DNA of 64,000 nt from Lapidilactobacillus bayanensis (GCF_003946695.1 NZ_RHOX01000008.1:1-64000), one strand, 5' to 3'. Counted from the stretch's first letter, positions 34,692-43,979 are shown. The notes: a model not told the origin generated them from the sequence alone. Translations and numbers: made by a program.

Positions 34692-35761
34692 GTTAAATTT
34701 CAATTCGCGAACAAAAGTTAATTTCTTATAGTAGTCTAACTCGATTAAATCAGTCGGCTTGACTTCGCCTTTAGGTTTATCGAAGTAGTTCAGATTAGCC
34801 GTCGCCAACATTGAGTAGACGAATTGCGAACAGAACATGATGTTAGGGCGCAGTGAGTGTTTGGCGACGAGACCGAATATGTTATAGGCGCTGCCGTCAT
34901 GATTAATTTTTTTAATTTGGCGAGAATTTCTTGTTTCTGTGCTTTGGTCGCGGGCAACGCATAGATTAGAACCGAGGCATCGCTTTTTTGGTGTAAGTCT
35001 TGCACCATCTCGGGATTTAGTCCAGGTGGATAAACATTAGCGCCGCCGTTATAGCTGAGAATTGTATCTAGTTCGGGATCAAAGGACAGCGACGCGTGAT
35101 TATATTGCTTGCGCGTGAAGAGACTGATAATTTCGCTGGCAGGACTCCCCGTGTTCGAAATCGCCAAGTAAATATGGGGGTCAGCCAAGGTAGCCGTTGC
35201 GGCTTGGAAGTAGGCGTCTGTCAGTGAACCATGATTAATATAGCGCGTTGAACTTTGCTTCTTAATGCCTTGAAATAGTTCTGTCATCACCGCCAGAGAG
35301 GCCTTCTGGTGCAGCCGCGAAATACCATTTAAGGCGTGATCAATCATAGCACCGTTAGCTGCGAAAGCGCCAAAACTAATTGTGGCGATATTACTCAACG
35401 ATGGTAAATAAAAGTCCTGTGTTTCGCGGTCAATCAGAATTTTTTCCAAAAGAAGTGGCAAGGGCATTAAGACGACACCAATTAATCGTAAGATGAAATG
35501 TAAGAAACTGCCATTAGTTGAACTGAAAATAGTGACTGCTGCAAAAATAATCTCGGCAGTGAGTAACGCCAAATAACCTAGACCAAGAATAAACTTGTAC
35601 TTCTGCTGCATCGTCCCTAGTGATGTTTTGAAAATGAGCAGAATTGCAATAAAAATGTAGAGGACAATAAATAGTGGAAAATTACCGAACAAGGCTAAAA
35701 AGAATAAAACCACGACCTCGACGCGGCTTAATAAACGGTCATTAGCGACAATGTCATTCAT
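34683..35761 (-). pseudogene. Membrane-bound permuted-papain-like protein, frameshifted
   Basis: The N-terminal frame (stop at 34790, 323 residues) has four membrane helices (about 13-125) and then a YiiX-like domain with NHASLSFDPELDTILSYNGG, which should carry the catalytic His. The frame goes wrong at an A7 tract (plus-strand T at 34907-34913). With one added A, reading continues as KKINHDGSAYNIFG, then FCSQFVYSMLATANLNYF and KPTDLIELDYYKK to a stop at 34683. That restores the typical CSQF segment with the catalytic Cys. As sequenced, the Cys is lost. It is either a recent pseudogene, a phase-variable tract or a sequencing error. The substrate of the family is unknown. Confidence 0.8.
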
Positions 35762-35911
35762 AGTGAAGCTCCCTTTATTAACACCACCGCTTTAAACTGA
35801 CGGTTAGTTCTCACTATACTTTAAACTGATGCGGTAAACAATCACAAATCGCATAGCTAAAGAAAATATTAGGCTTTCTTGCAGCTTAAGTTGGCTAATT
35901 ACTTAAACTGG

Positions 35912-35940
35912 TTCATTGTCTGGCATAAGCGTATTATAAT
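35912..35940 (+). promoter_or_regulatory. Promoter of pepI
   Basis: TTCATT (35912-35917), 17 bases, then TATAAT (35935-35940), 30 bases before the pepI start. Confidence 0.6.
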
Positions 35941-35970
35941 AGACAAAGAATTAGGTGCATGGAGGATAAA

Positions 35971-36852
35971 ATGACAAAAATTGTTGAAGGCTATATGCCA
36001 TTTCGTGAGTATCAAACTTATTATCGAATCGTTGGTGAGGATCAGGGCAAAACGCCACTCTTGTTATTGCACGGTGGTCCCGGTTCTTCGCACAACTATT
36101 ATGAATTGCTTGACGATTACGCTGAAACGAGTGGTCGGCAGTTGATTATGTACGATCAAGTTGGCTGTGGTAAATCGTCATTGCCAGAAGATGAGTCGGT
36201 TTATGTTAAAGAAACCTGGGCCGAAGAATTAATTGCCTTGCGCGACTATTTACAGCTTGAGCAAATTCATTTGTCGGGTCAATCATGGGGTGGCATGCTG
36301 GCCATATTTTATTTGACCAGCTATCATCCTCAAGGCGTCAAAAGTGTGCTAATCAATAGTTCACCGGCTTCGATTAAATTGTGGACCGCAGAACAACACC
36401 GCTTGATTAAATATTTGAGTTCTGAGGATCAAGTGGCAATTGCGGCTGCCGAAGCGACACAAGATTTTACCGGGGCTAAATATTTAGCCGCTAATGAGCG
36501 TTACATGGACGCTTACGCTTGGGATACCAATAAGAAGAACTTGCCCGAACCGATGCAGCGACCAACGAATGGTCAACGAGCAAGTTTCATCGCTGAAGGG
36601 CCCAACGAATTTACCGAAAACGGAACGATTAGCGACTTTGAAGTGACCGATCAACTTGATAAGATCAAGATTCCCGCCATGGTAACCAGCGGAACCGATG
36701 ATTTATGCACGCCGCTAATTGCCAAGTCAGTCGCCGATCATATTCCAGGTGCTCGCTGGCATTTATTTGCCAATAGCCGCCACTTAGCATTACTTGATCA
36801 ACATGACGAATTTATTTCGTTGTTAGATCAGTGGTTGAACGAAAATGATTAA
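35971..36852 (+). CDS. pepI: Proline iminopeptidase PepI
   Basis: A 293-residue alpha/beta hydrolase of peptidase family S33. LLLLHGGPGSSHNYYE forms the oxyanion region, GQSWGGML gives the nucleophile Ser105, TDDLCTP Asp244 and NSRHLALL His271; the spacing agrees with Lactobacillus delbrueckii PepI. It releases N-terminal proline from short peptides in the cytoplasm, part of the peptide use expected of a lactic acid bacterium. ATG 35971 is chosen because GGAGGA at 35961 precedes it; the in-frame ATG at 35959 would contain that site. A strong terminator follows. Confidence 0.94.
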   Translation: MTKIVEGYMPFREYQTYYRIVGEDQGKTPLLLLHGGPGSSHNYYELLDDYAETSGRQLIMYDQVGCGKSSLPEDESVYVKETWAEELIALRDYLQLEQIHLSGQSWGGMLAIFYLTSYHPQGVKSVLINSSPASIKLWTAEQHRLIKYLSSEDQVAIAAAEATQDFTGAKYLAANERYMDAYAWDTNKKNLPEPMQRPTNGQRASFIAEGPNEFTENGTISDFEVTDQLDKIKIPAMVTSGTDDLCTPLIAKSVADHIPGARWHLFANSRHLALLDQHDEFISLLDQWLNEND

Positions 36853-36860
36853 GCTATTTT

Positions 36861-36894
36861 AAAAGCCTCCCGATATTTTATCGGGAGGCTTTTA
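36861..36894 (+). terminator. Intrinsic terminator after pepI
   Basis: AAAAGCCTCCCGATA / TATCGGGAGGCTTTT; symmetrical, so it may also end the minus-strand acetyltransferase transcript. Confidence 0.9.
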
Positions 36895-36916
36895 TGGTGT
36901 TGCGTACAAAGAAACA

Positions 36917-37390
36917 TCAATAAGATTTGCTCATGGTCACGAATGGATAAATATCATGATTTGTCGCTTGCTGGTGCTTGGCTTCGATTGTGAAGCCGTT
37001 ATTAGCATATAACTTTTGCGCACGAGTGTTGAATTCAGCAACATCAAGAATTAATTTTTGCGGCTTCTTAGTGCGCAGAACAAATTGTAGAATTGCTGTC
37101 AAGAATTCTTGCCCGTTTCCTTGCCCAGTTAAATCAGGCCGCAGACCAAGGCCAATTTCGTAAGTATCAATTGACGTTTCAATGTCCATCAGACAAAAGA
37201 AACCAATTAACTTTTGTTGAGAGTTCAATACTTGGAAATACTGATCTTGTCTCAGCTCGGGCGTCGTAAGTTCGTCGTAGTCTTCTGGATCTTCGCTCAT
37301 ATTGTAGAAGGCATACTGACCTTGATAGTGCCAATCATCAGCGATTTCGAGCGCATTAGCTTGGGTTAGTTGTGAGATTGTGAGTTGCAT
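36917..37390 (-). CDS. GNAT-family N-acetyltransferase
   Basis: This 157-residue protein has the GNAT acetyl-CoA motif at GLGLRPDLTGQGNGQEFL and the C-terminal NTRAQKLYANNGF segment typical of the family. The substrate is unknown. Start ATG at 37390 has GAGGA upstream on the minus strand. It is convergent with pepI, divergent from the cupin cluster and not evidently linked to either. Confidence 0.88.
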   Translation of the reverse strand: MQLTISQLTQANALEIADDWHYQGQYAFYNMSEDPEDYDELTTPELRQDQYFQVLNSQQKLIGFFCLMDIETSIDTYEIGLGLRPDLTGQGNGQEFLTAILQFVLRTKKPQKLILDVAEFNTRAQKLYANNGFTIEAKHQQATNHDIYPFVTMSKSY

Positions 37391-37558
37391 TTGGTCCTCC
37401 TCATAGATATTGGTTGATGATAATTAAAGCTGATTGTAGCTTAGAATTTTCTAATTGGCAACTGCAAGGCGCTCATTTATGTATCAGATTACAATTTATT
37501 CGGCTGATTAATTGCGTCGCGCTGGAGCGGGCGCGTGCCAAATTCTGATTGTTTCGCC

Positions 37559-37589
37559 TTGACTTAAAGTGCACCCTAAGTATTATAGT
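37559..37589 (+). promoter_or_regulatory. MerR-type promoter with a 19-bp spacer
   Basis: TTGACT (37559-37564) and TATAGT (37584-37589) are 19 bases apart, longer than the normal 17. The spacer carries the inverted repeat ACTTAAAGTGCACCCTAAGT (37562-37581). An over-long spacer filled by a palindrome is the signature of promoters activated by MerR-family regulators. No MerR gene is in the window. It would drive the cupin-SDR-CMD genes. Confidence 0.65.
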
Positions 37590-37632
37590 GAATTTTGTTA
37601 AACTGATTGACAGTTGAAAGGAAGTTTTAAAG

Positions 37633-38043
37633 ATGAAGAATGAAGAAGTCAAGAATGGCGTTATTTTCCCAATCGGTGCTAAGAATGATGCTTATGCTCA
37701 ATATTTTGTCGGTCAAAGTTATCTGCAAGGTTTGGTGAATGATCCGAGCGTGAATGTTAGTGTGGGCAATGTCACTTTTGAGCCAGGGTGTCGGAATAAC
37801 TGGCATATTCATCATGACGGTTATCAAATTCTGCTCGTCACTGGCGGTGAGGGTTGGTACCAAGAAGAAGGTCAACCTGCCCAACATTTAGTTCCGGGCG
37901 ATGTTGTGGTGACGCATGATGGTGTCAAGCATTGGCACGGGGCAACGAAAGACAGTTGGTTTACTCACATTGCAATTACCGCAGGAACACCCGAATGGTT
38001 AGAGCCCGTTAGTGATCAAGAATATGCTAAGTTAGGAGAATAA
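37633..38043 (+). CDS. Cupin-domain protein
   Basis: A 136-residue single-domain cupin. Motif 1 is NNWHIHHDGYQILLVTGGEGWYQ (from about residue 56) and motif 2 is PGDVVVTHDGVKHWHGA (about residues 92-108), supplying the His and Glu metal ligands. Proteins of this type cluster with carboxymuconolactone-decarboxylase-like and SDR genes in lactobacilli, and a redox or detoxification role is assumed but unproven. Start ATG 37633 has AAAGGAAG upstream. It is the first gene of the cluster behind the MerR-type promoter. Confidence 0.87.
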   Translation: MKNEEVKNGVIFPIGAKNDAYAQYFVGQSYLQGLVNDPSVNVSVGNVTFEPGCRNNWHIHHDGYQILLVTGGEGWYQEEGQPAQHLVPGDVVVTHDGVKHWHGATKDSWFTHIAITAGTPEWLEPVSDQEYAKLGE

Positions 38044-38044
38044 A

Positions 38045-38788
38045 ATGACAGTTAAAGATAAAGTTGTGATAATTACTGGTGCTTCTTCAGGAATTGGCGC
38101 GGCGACCGCAAAATTATTGGCCCAAAATGGCGCTAAGGTAATACTGGCTGCTCGTCGTGAATCTCGGCTGCAAGAACTTAAGAAGGAAATTAACGCGACT
38201 GGTGGTGCAGCTGATTATCAAATTGTCGATGTCACTAAACCACATGATTTGGAGAAGTTAGTGAAGTTCACTTAAAATAAATATGGCAAGATCGACGTTA
38301 TTTTCAATAACGCTGGCGTCATGCTCACTTCACCCCTTAGTGAATTAAAGGTTGATGAATGGAATCAGATGATTGATGTTAATCTTAAAGGTGTGACCAA
38401 TAGTCTCGCCGCAATATTACCAACCTTTATTAGTCAAAAGTATGGCCACGTCATTACCACCTCATCAGTTGCTGGACTAAATGCTTATCCTGGCGCTGGT
38501 ATTTACGGTGCGACGAAATTTGCCGTTCGTGATTTAATGGAAGTTCTACGGATGGAAAGTGCAGCAGAGGGGAGCAATATTCGTACGACGACACTTTACC
38601 CAGGCGCGATTAATACCGAATTAGTTAGCCACATCTCTGGTGCAAAAACCAAGTCGGACATGGCAGGTCTTTATGCACAGGTTGGCATTAGTCCTGCAGC
38701 CGTTGCCAGTGCCGTTAATTTTGCAATTGATCAACCAGAAGATGTTGAGATGCACGAACTTACCATTTATCCAACAAAACAAGGATGA
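38045..38788 (+). pseudogene. Short-chain dehydrogenase/reductase, in-frame nonsense codon
   Basis: This is a classical SDR of about 247 codons with the TGASSGIGAATAKLLA cofactor motif, NNAGVM, catalytic Ser (TSSVAGLNAY) and YGATK. Reading stops at TAA 38273-38275 (codon 77) and resumes in the same frame as NKYGKIDVIFNNAG. A single CAA-to-TAA change would explain it (FTQNKYGK in place of FT-stop). Cofactor-binding and catalytic halves are therefore separated. It begins 1 base after the cupin stop. Unless the stop is suppressed, the enzyme is lost. Confidence 0.88.
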
Positions 38789-38865
38789 AAGCAACCAATT
38801 TTGCCACGATTTATGAGGAACATGGCAATAGTAGCAATCAAGAATATAGTCAGTTAGGAGAATAA
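38785..38865 (+). other. 26-codon frame resembling a cupin tail remnant
   Basis: Between the SDR and CMD genes, a short frame starts ATG 38785 and ends with SNQEYSQLGE then stop. The cupin gene ends with SDQEYAKLGE. The DNA around the two ends is also alike (AGTTAGGAGAATAA in both). It probably is what remains of a second cupin-like gene or a copied junction; its main present use is to bring the GGAGAATAAG ribosome-binding site before the next gene. Confidence 0.45.
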
Positions 38866-38866
38866 G

Positions 38867-39181
38867 ATGAAAAAACAAACAGCCGGCCGCGATAATTTAG
38901 GTGAATTTGCACCACAATTTGCGGCCATCAATGATGACGTATTATTTGGTGAAGTTTGGGCAAAAGAAGCTGAGTTATCGGCGCACGATCGTAGTATGAT
39001 TACAATTTCAGCATTAATTTCAGGTGGAAATTTTGAACAATTACCTGCTCATTTAAAGATTGGTCAACAAAACGGCATCACCAAGACTGAAATAAGCGCC
39101 ATGATTACGCACTTGGCATTTTATGTCGGTTGGCCAAAAGCATGGTCAGCTTTTAATTTAGCTAAAGAAATTTGGCAATGA
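38867..39181 (+). CDS. Carboxymuconolactone decarboxylase family protein
   Basis: A 104-residue all-helical CMD-domain protein: FGEVWAKEAELSAHDRSMITISALISGG and the HLKIGQQNGITKTEISAMITHLAFYVGWPKA region are typical. The AhpD-type CxxC pair is absent, so thiol-based peroxidase support is unlikely; function is unknown. ATG 38867 lies 1 base after the preceding remnant, with GGAG upstream. It is the last gene of the cupin cluster and is followed by a family I repeat. Confidence 0.88.
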   Translation: MKKQTAGRDNLGEFAPQFAAINDDVLFGEVWAKEAELSAHDRSMITISALISGGNFEQLPAHLKIGQQNGITKTEISAMITHLAFYVGWPKAWSAFNLAKEIWQ

Positions 39182-39254
39182 TTGAGTTTAAATAGTTAAA
39201 TCTGAAGATTGATTTGTGATGCGTTATTGCAAATGCTAAGACCTAGAACTGTTA

Positions 39255-39840
39255 TGTCGTGCTTCTCCGTGCCTGCGGGAAATACGCTGGTGGAACGCTG
39301 TGGGCTCGACTTTGAGTCGAATAAAAAACAAACATAGTTATAGAATGATAGTCCCTAGAACTGTTATGGTTGTGCTTCTTCGTGCCTACGAAAAATACGC
39401 TGGTGGAACGCTGCGAGTTTGATTTGAGCCAAATCAAAGACCAATTTGTCTCAAATACAAACTTTCTTGTAAATGGTAAACCATTAACAAGAATAACGCG
39501 GCTGACCGCGATTTTCCTCCGGCACTGACAAAAGTGATGATATGGTGTTATGTAACAGCAAATTTGTGCTCCTGAAAATTAGAGGTGATTAAACCACATG
39601 TTAATTCAGCGCTTGCGCAAAGGTTGCCATCTTGTTAGTTTAGTGAGGGAAAATAAATACCGCTCAGTGGTGAAATTGTTGTTAGTAATTTATTACTTAC
39701 AAACAAGACCTGTCTTGGAGACAATTTTGTAAAAATTGGCTTCAAGCAGTGCCCACCACGTTCCAGCGACAAGTATTTATTTTCCCTCACGGCACTTGCT
39801 ACATTCTAAATGCAACCTTTGCGCAAGCGCGAAGAGACAC
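39255..39840. repeat. Family I structured repeat, copy G with an extra left half-end
   Basis: A near-complete element runs from CTAGAACTGTT (39355-39365) to about 39840, ordered module 1, spacer, module 2, as in copy C. Module 2 stem: GTGAGGGAAAATAAAT/ATTTATTTTCCCTCAC; outer arms GCGCTTGCGCAAAGGTTGC/GCAACCTTTGCGCAAGCGC. On its left a truncated module 1 end (from CTAGAACTGTT near 39253 through TACGCTGGTGGAACGCTG) precedes it. The right terminal repeat is degenerate. It lies between the CMD and MFS genes. Confidence 0.86.
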
Positions 39841-39953
39841 TGCATTACTTCCCATATGCACCACTGATGAAAACGTGGCGGAATAACTATTTTGTTTTTT
39901 CTGAAAAGGAGTAACATAAAAGTTAGATTTTTATCAGGGAGGAAGGCAGTAGC

Positions 39954-41426
39954 GTGTCAAAAAGAAGTGTGTTAATCGTGACTTGCGCATTATTGTTGTC
40001 TAATGCCATGGGCGGCTTGGACAGTACGATCATCAATACTGCGTTACCGGCGATTATTAGTGATCTCCACGGCATTCAGTTGATGGGCTGGATCGTGGCC
40101 GTCTTTCTATTAGGAACGGCTGTGACGACGCCATTATGGAGTAAACTGGGCGAGCACATTGGTAATAAAAGTGCTTATCAAATTGCCACGACCTTATTTG
40201 TAATTGGTGCTTTTCTGGAAGGGATGTCACCTAATATTTATTTCTTAATCGTGGCGCGCACCATCATGGGGATTGGAAATGGCGGTATGACGTCAATTCC
40301 CTATATTATTTATGCCACAATGTACAAAAATCCTCATAAACGAACGCAGGTTTTGGGATTTGTCACGGCTAGTTACAGCACCGCGACAATCATTGGGCCG
40401 TTAGTCGGCGGCTGGATTGTCGATACATTTAGTTGGCACTGGGTCTTTTATCTGAACGTGCCATTAGGATTGTTATCAATCATTGTTGTGCAACTGTTTT
40501 TCAAAGTGTCCAAATCAACCAAGAAGGAACAGTCGGTTGATTATTTAGGCGCAACTTTGATGGCATCAGGATTAATCAGTTTATTGTTAGCGATTGAAAT
40601 GATTGGGACGATTCCAACAGTCTTGGTTATTTTATTATCAGTCATTGCACTAGGACTACTGGCAGCTATGCTCATGGTTGAAGGACGAGTCGTCGATCCG
40701 ATTATTCCCAGCCGTTTATTCAAAAATCATGCGTTGGTTGTTGATTTCATTTTATTCGCGTTAATCTGGGGTGCTTTTGTCGGCTTCAATATTTATATTC
40801 CCATGTGGGCTCAAGGTTTGTTGGGCACCACCGCGATTATTGGTGGCGCGACACAAGTTCCAGGTTCACTCACTAATTTTGCCGGTTCCGAATCAGTTGC
40901 CTCATTGCGTTTACACCTTAAAGCGCAAACCGTAGTGGCGATCGGAATTGTCACGTTGATCATCTCGTTTATTTTGATGACAATTGCCGGTGTCAAGGCA
41001 CCTTATTGGTTATTATTAGTTGCTGGTGCATTTGAGGGCTTTGGCACGGGGCTGTGTTTCAATGTTTTGCAGATTAAAGTTCAACAAGATGCCGAACTTC
41101 AAGATGTACCAATTGCGACATCATTTAGTTTCCTAATTCGAATGTTAAGTCAGACCTTCATGGCATCAATTCTAGGAATTATTCTAAATCAAGCGTTGTT
41201 CAAAGGCGTTCGCGATTCACGGGGCAAGATTACTTTGAAGATGATGAATAAGTTAAGTGACGCTGCTAGTGTTCATCTTCTGCCAGAACGCTGGATTCCG
41301 CAAATGCGGGCGATTCTCCATCATGGCCTACACAACATTATGTTGATTTCGTTATTGATTCTGTTGGTGGCTGGTTTGGTTAATATTTGGGAACAACGAC
41401 AATTACGTACAGCGAAGCTTCACTAG
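39954..41426 (+). CDS. MFS drug/solute exporter, DHA2 (EmrB/QacA-like) family
   Basis: The 490-residue protein has about 13-14 membrane helices. The LDSTIINTALPAI motif in helix 1 is typical of the DHA2 subfamily, followed by motif A (PLWSKLGEHIGNKSAYQ) and the antiporter motif C region (GFVTASYSTATIIGPLVGGWI). It likely exports a hydrophobic compound using the proton gradient; substrate not predictable. The start is GTG 39954 with GGGAGGAAGG upstream. No regulator is adjacent. Confidence 0.9.
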   Translation: MSKRSVLIVTCALLLSNAMGGLDSTIINTALPAIISDLHGIQLMGWIVAVFLLGTAVTTPLWSKLGEHIGNKSAYQIATTLFVIGAFLEGMSPNIYFLIVARTIMGIGNGGMTSIPYIIYATMYKNPHKRTQVLGFVTASYSTATIIGPLVGGWIVDTFSWHWVFYLNVPLGLLSIIVVQLFFKVSKSTKKEQSVDYLGATLMASGLISLLLAIEMIGTIPTVLVILLSVIALGLLAAMLMVEGRVVDPIIPSRLFKNHALVVDFILFALIWGAFVGFNIYIPMWAQGLLGTTAIIGGATQVPGSLTNFAGSESVASLRLHLKAQTVVAIGIVTLIISFILMTIAGVKAPYWLLLVAGAFEGFGTGLCFNVLQIKVQQDAELQDVPIATSFSFLIRMLSQTFMASILGIILNQALFKGVRDSRGKITLKMMNKLSDAASVHLLPERWIPQMRAILHHGLHNIMLISLLILLVAGLVNIWEQRQLRTAKLH

Positions 41427-41926
41427 ACAGCGATGCTAAATAACCAGCGCCTCGCTGCGGCTCAGGTAAGATTTTGCTTGTTAGGCGTTTTTTCAATTTT
41501 TTAAAAGCAGGACAAAAGCTGAGTTGAGCTCGTTGGTTCACTTCAAACTTAGCCACTCTGTTTTTCCGACTTTTCAGTCGAACAACGACGACAAATCAGA
41601 ACCCATCATTGATATTCCTTTGTTTTTCACCATTGTTGAACAATCGAATCGGTGCTGGGTTCTTTTAATTACTGCAGTATCGTGTTAAATGTGGCCGTTT
41701 GTTTCAATAAATTGAATAGCAAGTCACTTAAATGATGGTTGCTGAGCCGAGTTGCCTACCGAAAAATGTGACGCTTGAAAAAAGTGAAATTTATGTTGAA
41801 TTGTCCCGTGAAATAGCTGATAATAAACGCGTTAGGTAAGCTGATCGACCGCAATGTCATAGCGGTATCAATCACAATCAGATACTCGAATTTTAGAACC
41901 AGTTCATTGGTCGTCACCAGCTTAAA
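41427..41926. other. 500-bp intergenic stretch without a recognised gene
   Basis: I see no credible frame, repeat family or clear promoter here. The only structure noticed is an 8-bp inverted repeat AGAACCCA (41598-41605) / TGGGTTCT (41656-41663) followed by TTTT; its 50-base loop makes it a doubtful terminator. Confidence 0.5.
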
Positions 41927-42418
41927 TTGTTAATAACGGAACAACCCAGTGTTATTCAAGAGGTGAGAAAAGTAAAAAGTCGTTATAACTTAATTAATAC
42001 CAAGAGTAAGATTTTAGCTATAATTTTAGCCCTAGTGATCAATGCTGTACTGTTGCTTTTTGTTTTTAATGATTATTTACAGGCCAATATGTTGGGTGAT
42101 TGGACAGTCACAAATACCGAAATTAACTATTCGCTTGCTAAAGTTCCCAAGGATGTCACGATTTTCTGGAATAAAATTAAGATAGACGGCGCAGAGGATG
42201 TGCCAATCAAGTATCCTGGTCGGCATACCTCGGGTAACTTTAGCCGCAAAAAGGTAAAAACTGATCTCATTTATTATTTCGAGGGGCCATCTGCGAAAAA
42301 AGATCACCCCGATCATGTCATCATTTATAATAAAGCGCAACCTAAGAAAATGTTGTTGGTTATTTTTTCTGATGATGATCACGATGTGTTTAATCTCTTT
42401 CAACTCAGCAAAAAGTAA
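41927..42418 (+). CDS. Hypothetical single-pass membrane protein
   Basis: A protein of up to 163 residues with one membrane helix (about 28-50, KILAIILALVINAVLLLFVF) and an extracytoplasmic C-terminal part with ANMLGDWTVTNTEINYSL, which looks like the start of a small beta-barrel lipocalin-type fold found in lactobacillar hypothetical proteins. The family is not recognised. The start is uncertain: TTG 41927 lacks a ribosome-binding site and GTG 41963 is also weak. It is followed 24 bases later by another membrane protein gene, a likely partner. Confidence 0.6.
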   Translation: MLITEQPSVIQEVRKVKSRYNLINTKSKILAIILALVINAVLLLFVFNDYLQANMLGDWTVTNTEINYSLAKVPKDVTIFWNKIKIDGAEDVPIKYPGRHTSGNFSRKKVKTDLIYYFEGPSAKKDHPDHVIIYNKAQPKKMLLVIFSDDDHDVFNLFQLSKK

Positions 42419-42442
42419 TGATTGAATTAACAGGAGAATTGT

Positions 42443-43192
42443 ATGAATAACCAACAAAGATTAATCATCAGATATCGGTTTCGTCCCTTGATGACGATTT
42501 CTATTTTACTGACAACAATCTTTTGGGGAGTTGCTGGTTTATATTTGTATACTGACCACGAATACATGCTGTCATTGATATTTCTGTTACTTTTTCCCGT
42601 GTTGGTTTTGGGAAGTTGGACACAACTGATTTTAATTAAGCGACCAACGCATCTCATTGTTGATCCTCAACAGAATAGTCTGGAAGTTTATTCGGGAATA
42701 ATGAATAAGCGGGTTAATCGCCTTAACTTATCTGCGATTGCTGGTGTTGCCTTTGAAGAACAAAACGTTAAGTCAAATACGGTCTATCTTTTGCAATTAT
42801 TGACCGATCCAGAAACCTGGGGCAAGTTTCGGCATAAAAGTGACAAACAAATTCAAAAGTATCTGCGGGATTATCAAAGTATGTATCTTGTTTTGAATCT
42901 CAATAATCAAAAGGATGAAGACATTCAGCAATTAATGAAGTTCTTGGTTGAACAATGTCAGCTTAAGCAGCTGTCCTTTTCACCATCAGTTTTAGGAAGC
43001 TATCAAGGCATTCCCAGAAGTGCGGAGACTTCGGCTGATTATTCACCAACAGCCAGGCAAAAAATGACGATCAATCAAAAGCTGGCGCTTAAGCAGTGGT
43101 TGAGCTACTTTTTTGGGGCAGTGGTCATTGCTTTCGTTGTTTTAAACGCACTTTTGATGATTTTTGGCAGAGTTTATGGCATCTTTTGGTGA
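42443..43192 (+). CDS. Hypothetical membrane protein
   Basis: This 249-residue protein has two N-terminal helices (about 15-35 and 41-65), a soluble middle domain resembling membrane-associated PH-like domains in layout (RPTHLIVDPQQNSLEVYSG), and a C-terminal helix (about 221-243). The family is not recognised. ATG 42443 has CAGGAGA upstream. It is probably co-transcribed with the preceding gene and convergent with the XRE regulator. Confidence 0.65.
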   Translation: MNNQQRLIIRYRFRPLMTISILLTTIFWGVAGLYLYTDHEYMLSLIFLLLFPVLVLGSWTQLILIKRPTHLIVDPQQNSLEVYSGIMNKRVNRLNLSAIAGVAFEEQNVKSNTVYLLQLLTDPETWGKFRHKSDKQIQKYLRDYQSMYLVLNLNNQKDEDIQQLMKFLVEQCQLKQLSFSPSVLGSYQGIPRSAETSADYSPTARQKMTINQKLALKQWLSYFFGAVVIAFVVLNALLMIFGRVYGIFW

Positions 43193-43341
43193 AGTAGCCA
43201 CAAATAGTTGCAGTTAAAATTGAGATTCTTGTAGCTTGCGCTCAATTGTGGTTTAACCAAGCAAGAATTTTTCGAGCTGGTTGGGTATTTATTGACTTAA
43301 TTCTGATAGTTGTTTCAATCAATTAATTCGGCAGCTCAGCG

Positions 43342-43851
43342 TTATCCTCTCTTTCGGGTTAAAAAGATGCCGATAATTGCGCCTAAGACGGCAAATGGCA
43401 TCAATCTGACAAACAACCATTCAAATGCATGAAAGGCCACGCCAATAACGCTGGTTTCAGGGTCACGATAATTCCAATTTAAGTAAGGACTATTTAAGAG
43501 GATTAGGATCACAAAAATTGCGACGGTTACCAGCAATAATAAGATAAACAGCCCGTGAAATATTTTCCGTCTTGTGGCTTTCTTTTGCGCAAGCTGTAAG
43601 TTGATAATTTCTAGTTTTTCCGAAAGCACTTTTAAATCCGCAGTCTTCGGCTCAGTGACAGTTTCTCCCAGCAGGGTGCTTACTGGTGTTTCTAATATTT
43701 CTGATAGGGTGATTAACATATCGGCATCAGGAACCGATAATCCTTGTTCCCATTTGGATATTGTTTGGCGCACCACATTCAATTTGCTTGCCAATTCTGC
43801 CTGCGAAAGTCCTTTTGCTTTTCTGATTGCTTTAATGTTTTCATTTAACAA
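43342..43851 (-). CDS. XRE-family regulator with membrane segments
   Basis: A 169-residue protein whose first 65 residues form a Cro/CI helix-turn-helix (IKAIRKAKGLSQAELASKLN, then VRQTISKWEQGLSVPDAD). A charged linker and two membrane helices follow (about 96-118 and 141-163). Membrane-anchored XRE regulators of this form are common in lactobacilli and often act on a neighbouring membrane protein gene; the pair at 41.9-43.2 kb is a candidate. The target is not shown by the sequence. Start at 43851; the ribosome-binding site is GAAAGGTAG. Confidence 0.86.
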   Translation of the reverse strand: MLNENIKAIRKAKGLSQAELASKLNVVRQTISKWEQGLSVPDADMLITLSEILETPVSTLLGETVTEPKTADLKVLSEKLEIINLQLAQKKATRRKIFHGLFILLLLVTVAIFVILILLNSPYLNWNYRDPETSVIGVAFHAFEWLFVRLMPFAVLGAIIGIFLTRKRG

Positions 43852-43979
43852 TTGTACTGACTACCTTTCTTTTAACCATTATCACTATGATCATTGTATG
43901 AAAATTGACCCGTTGCTACAAGCAACGCAGATTAACATCGGGTTTGGTGTGGTTATTGATTATTTCTTTCGGAGTCAAA

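Noticed and set aside
41598-41663. Inverted repeat AGAACCCA/TGGGTTCT as terminator of the MFS gene
   Set aside because: The loop of about 50 bases is too long and the distance from the stop is about 170 bases.
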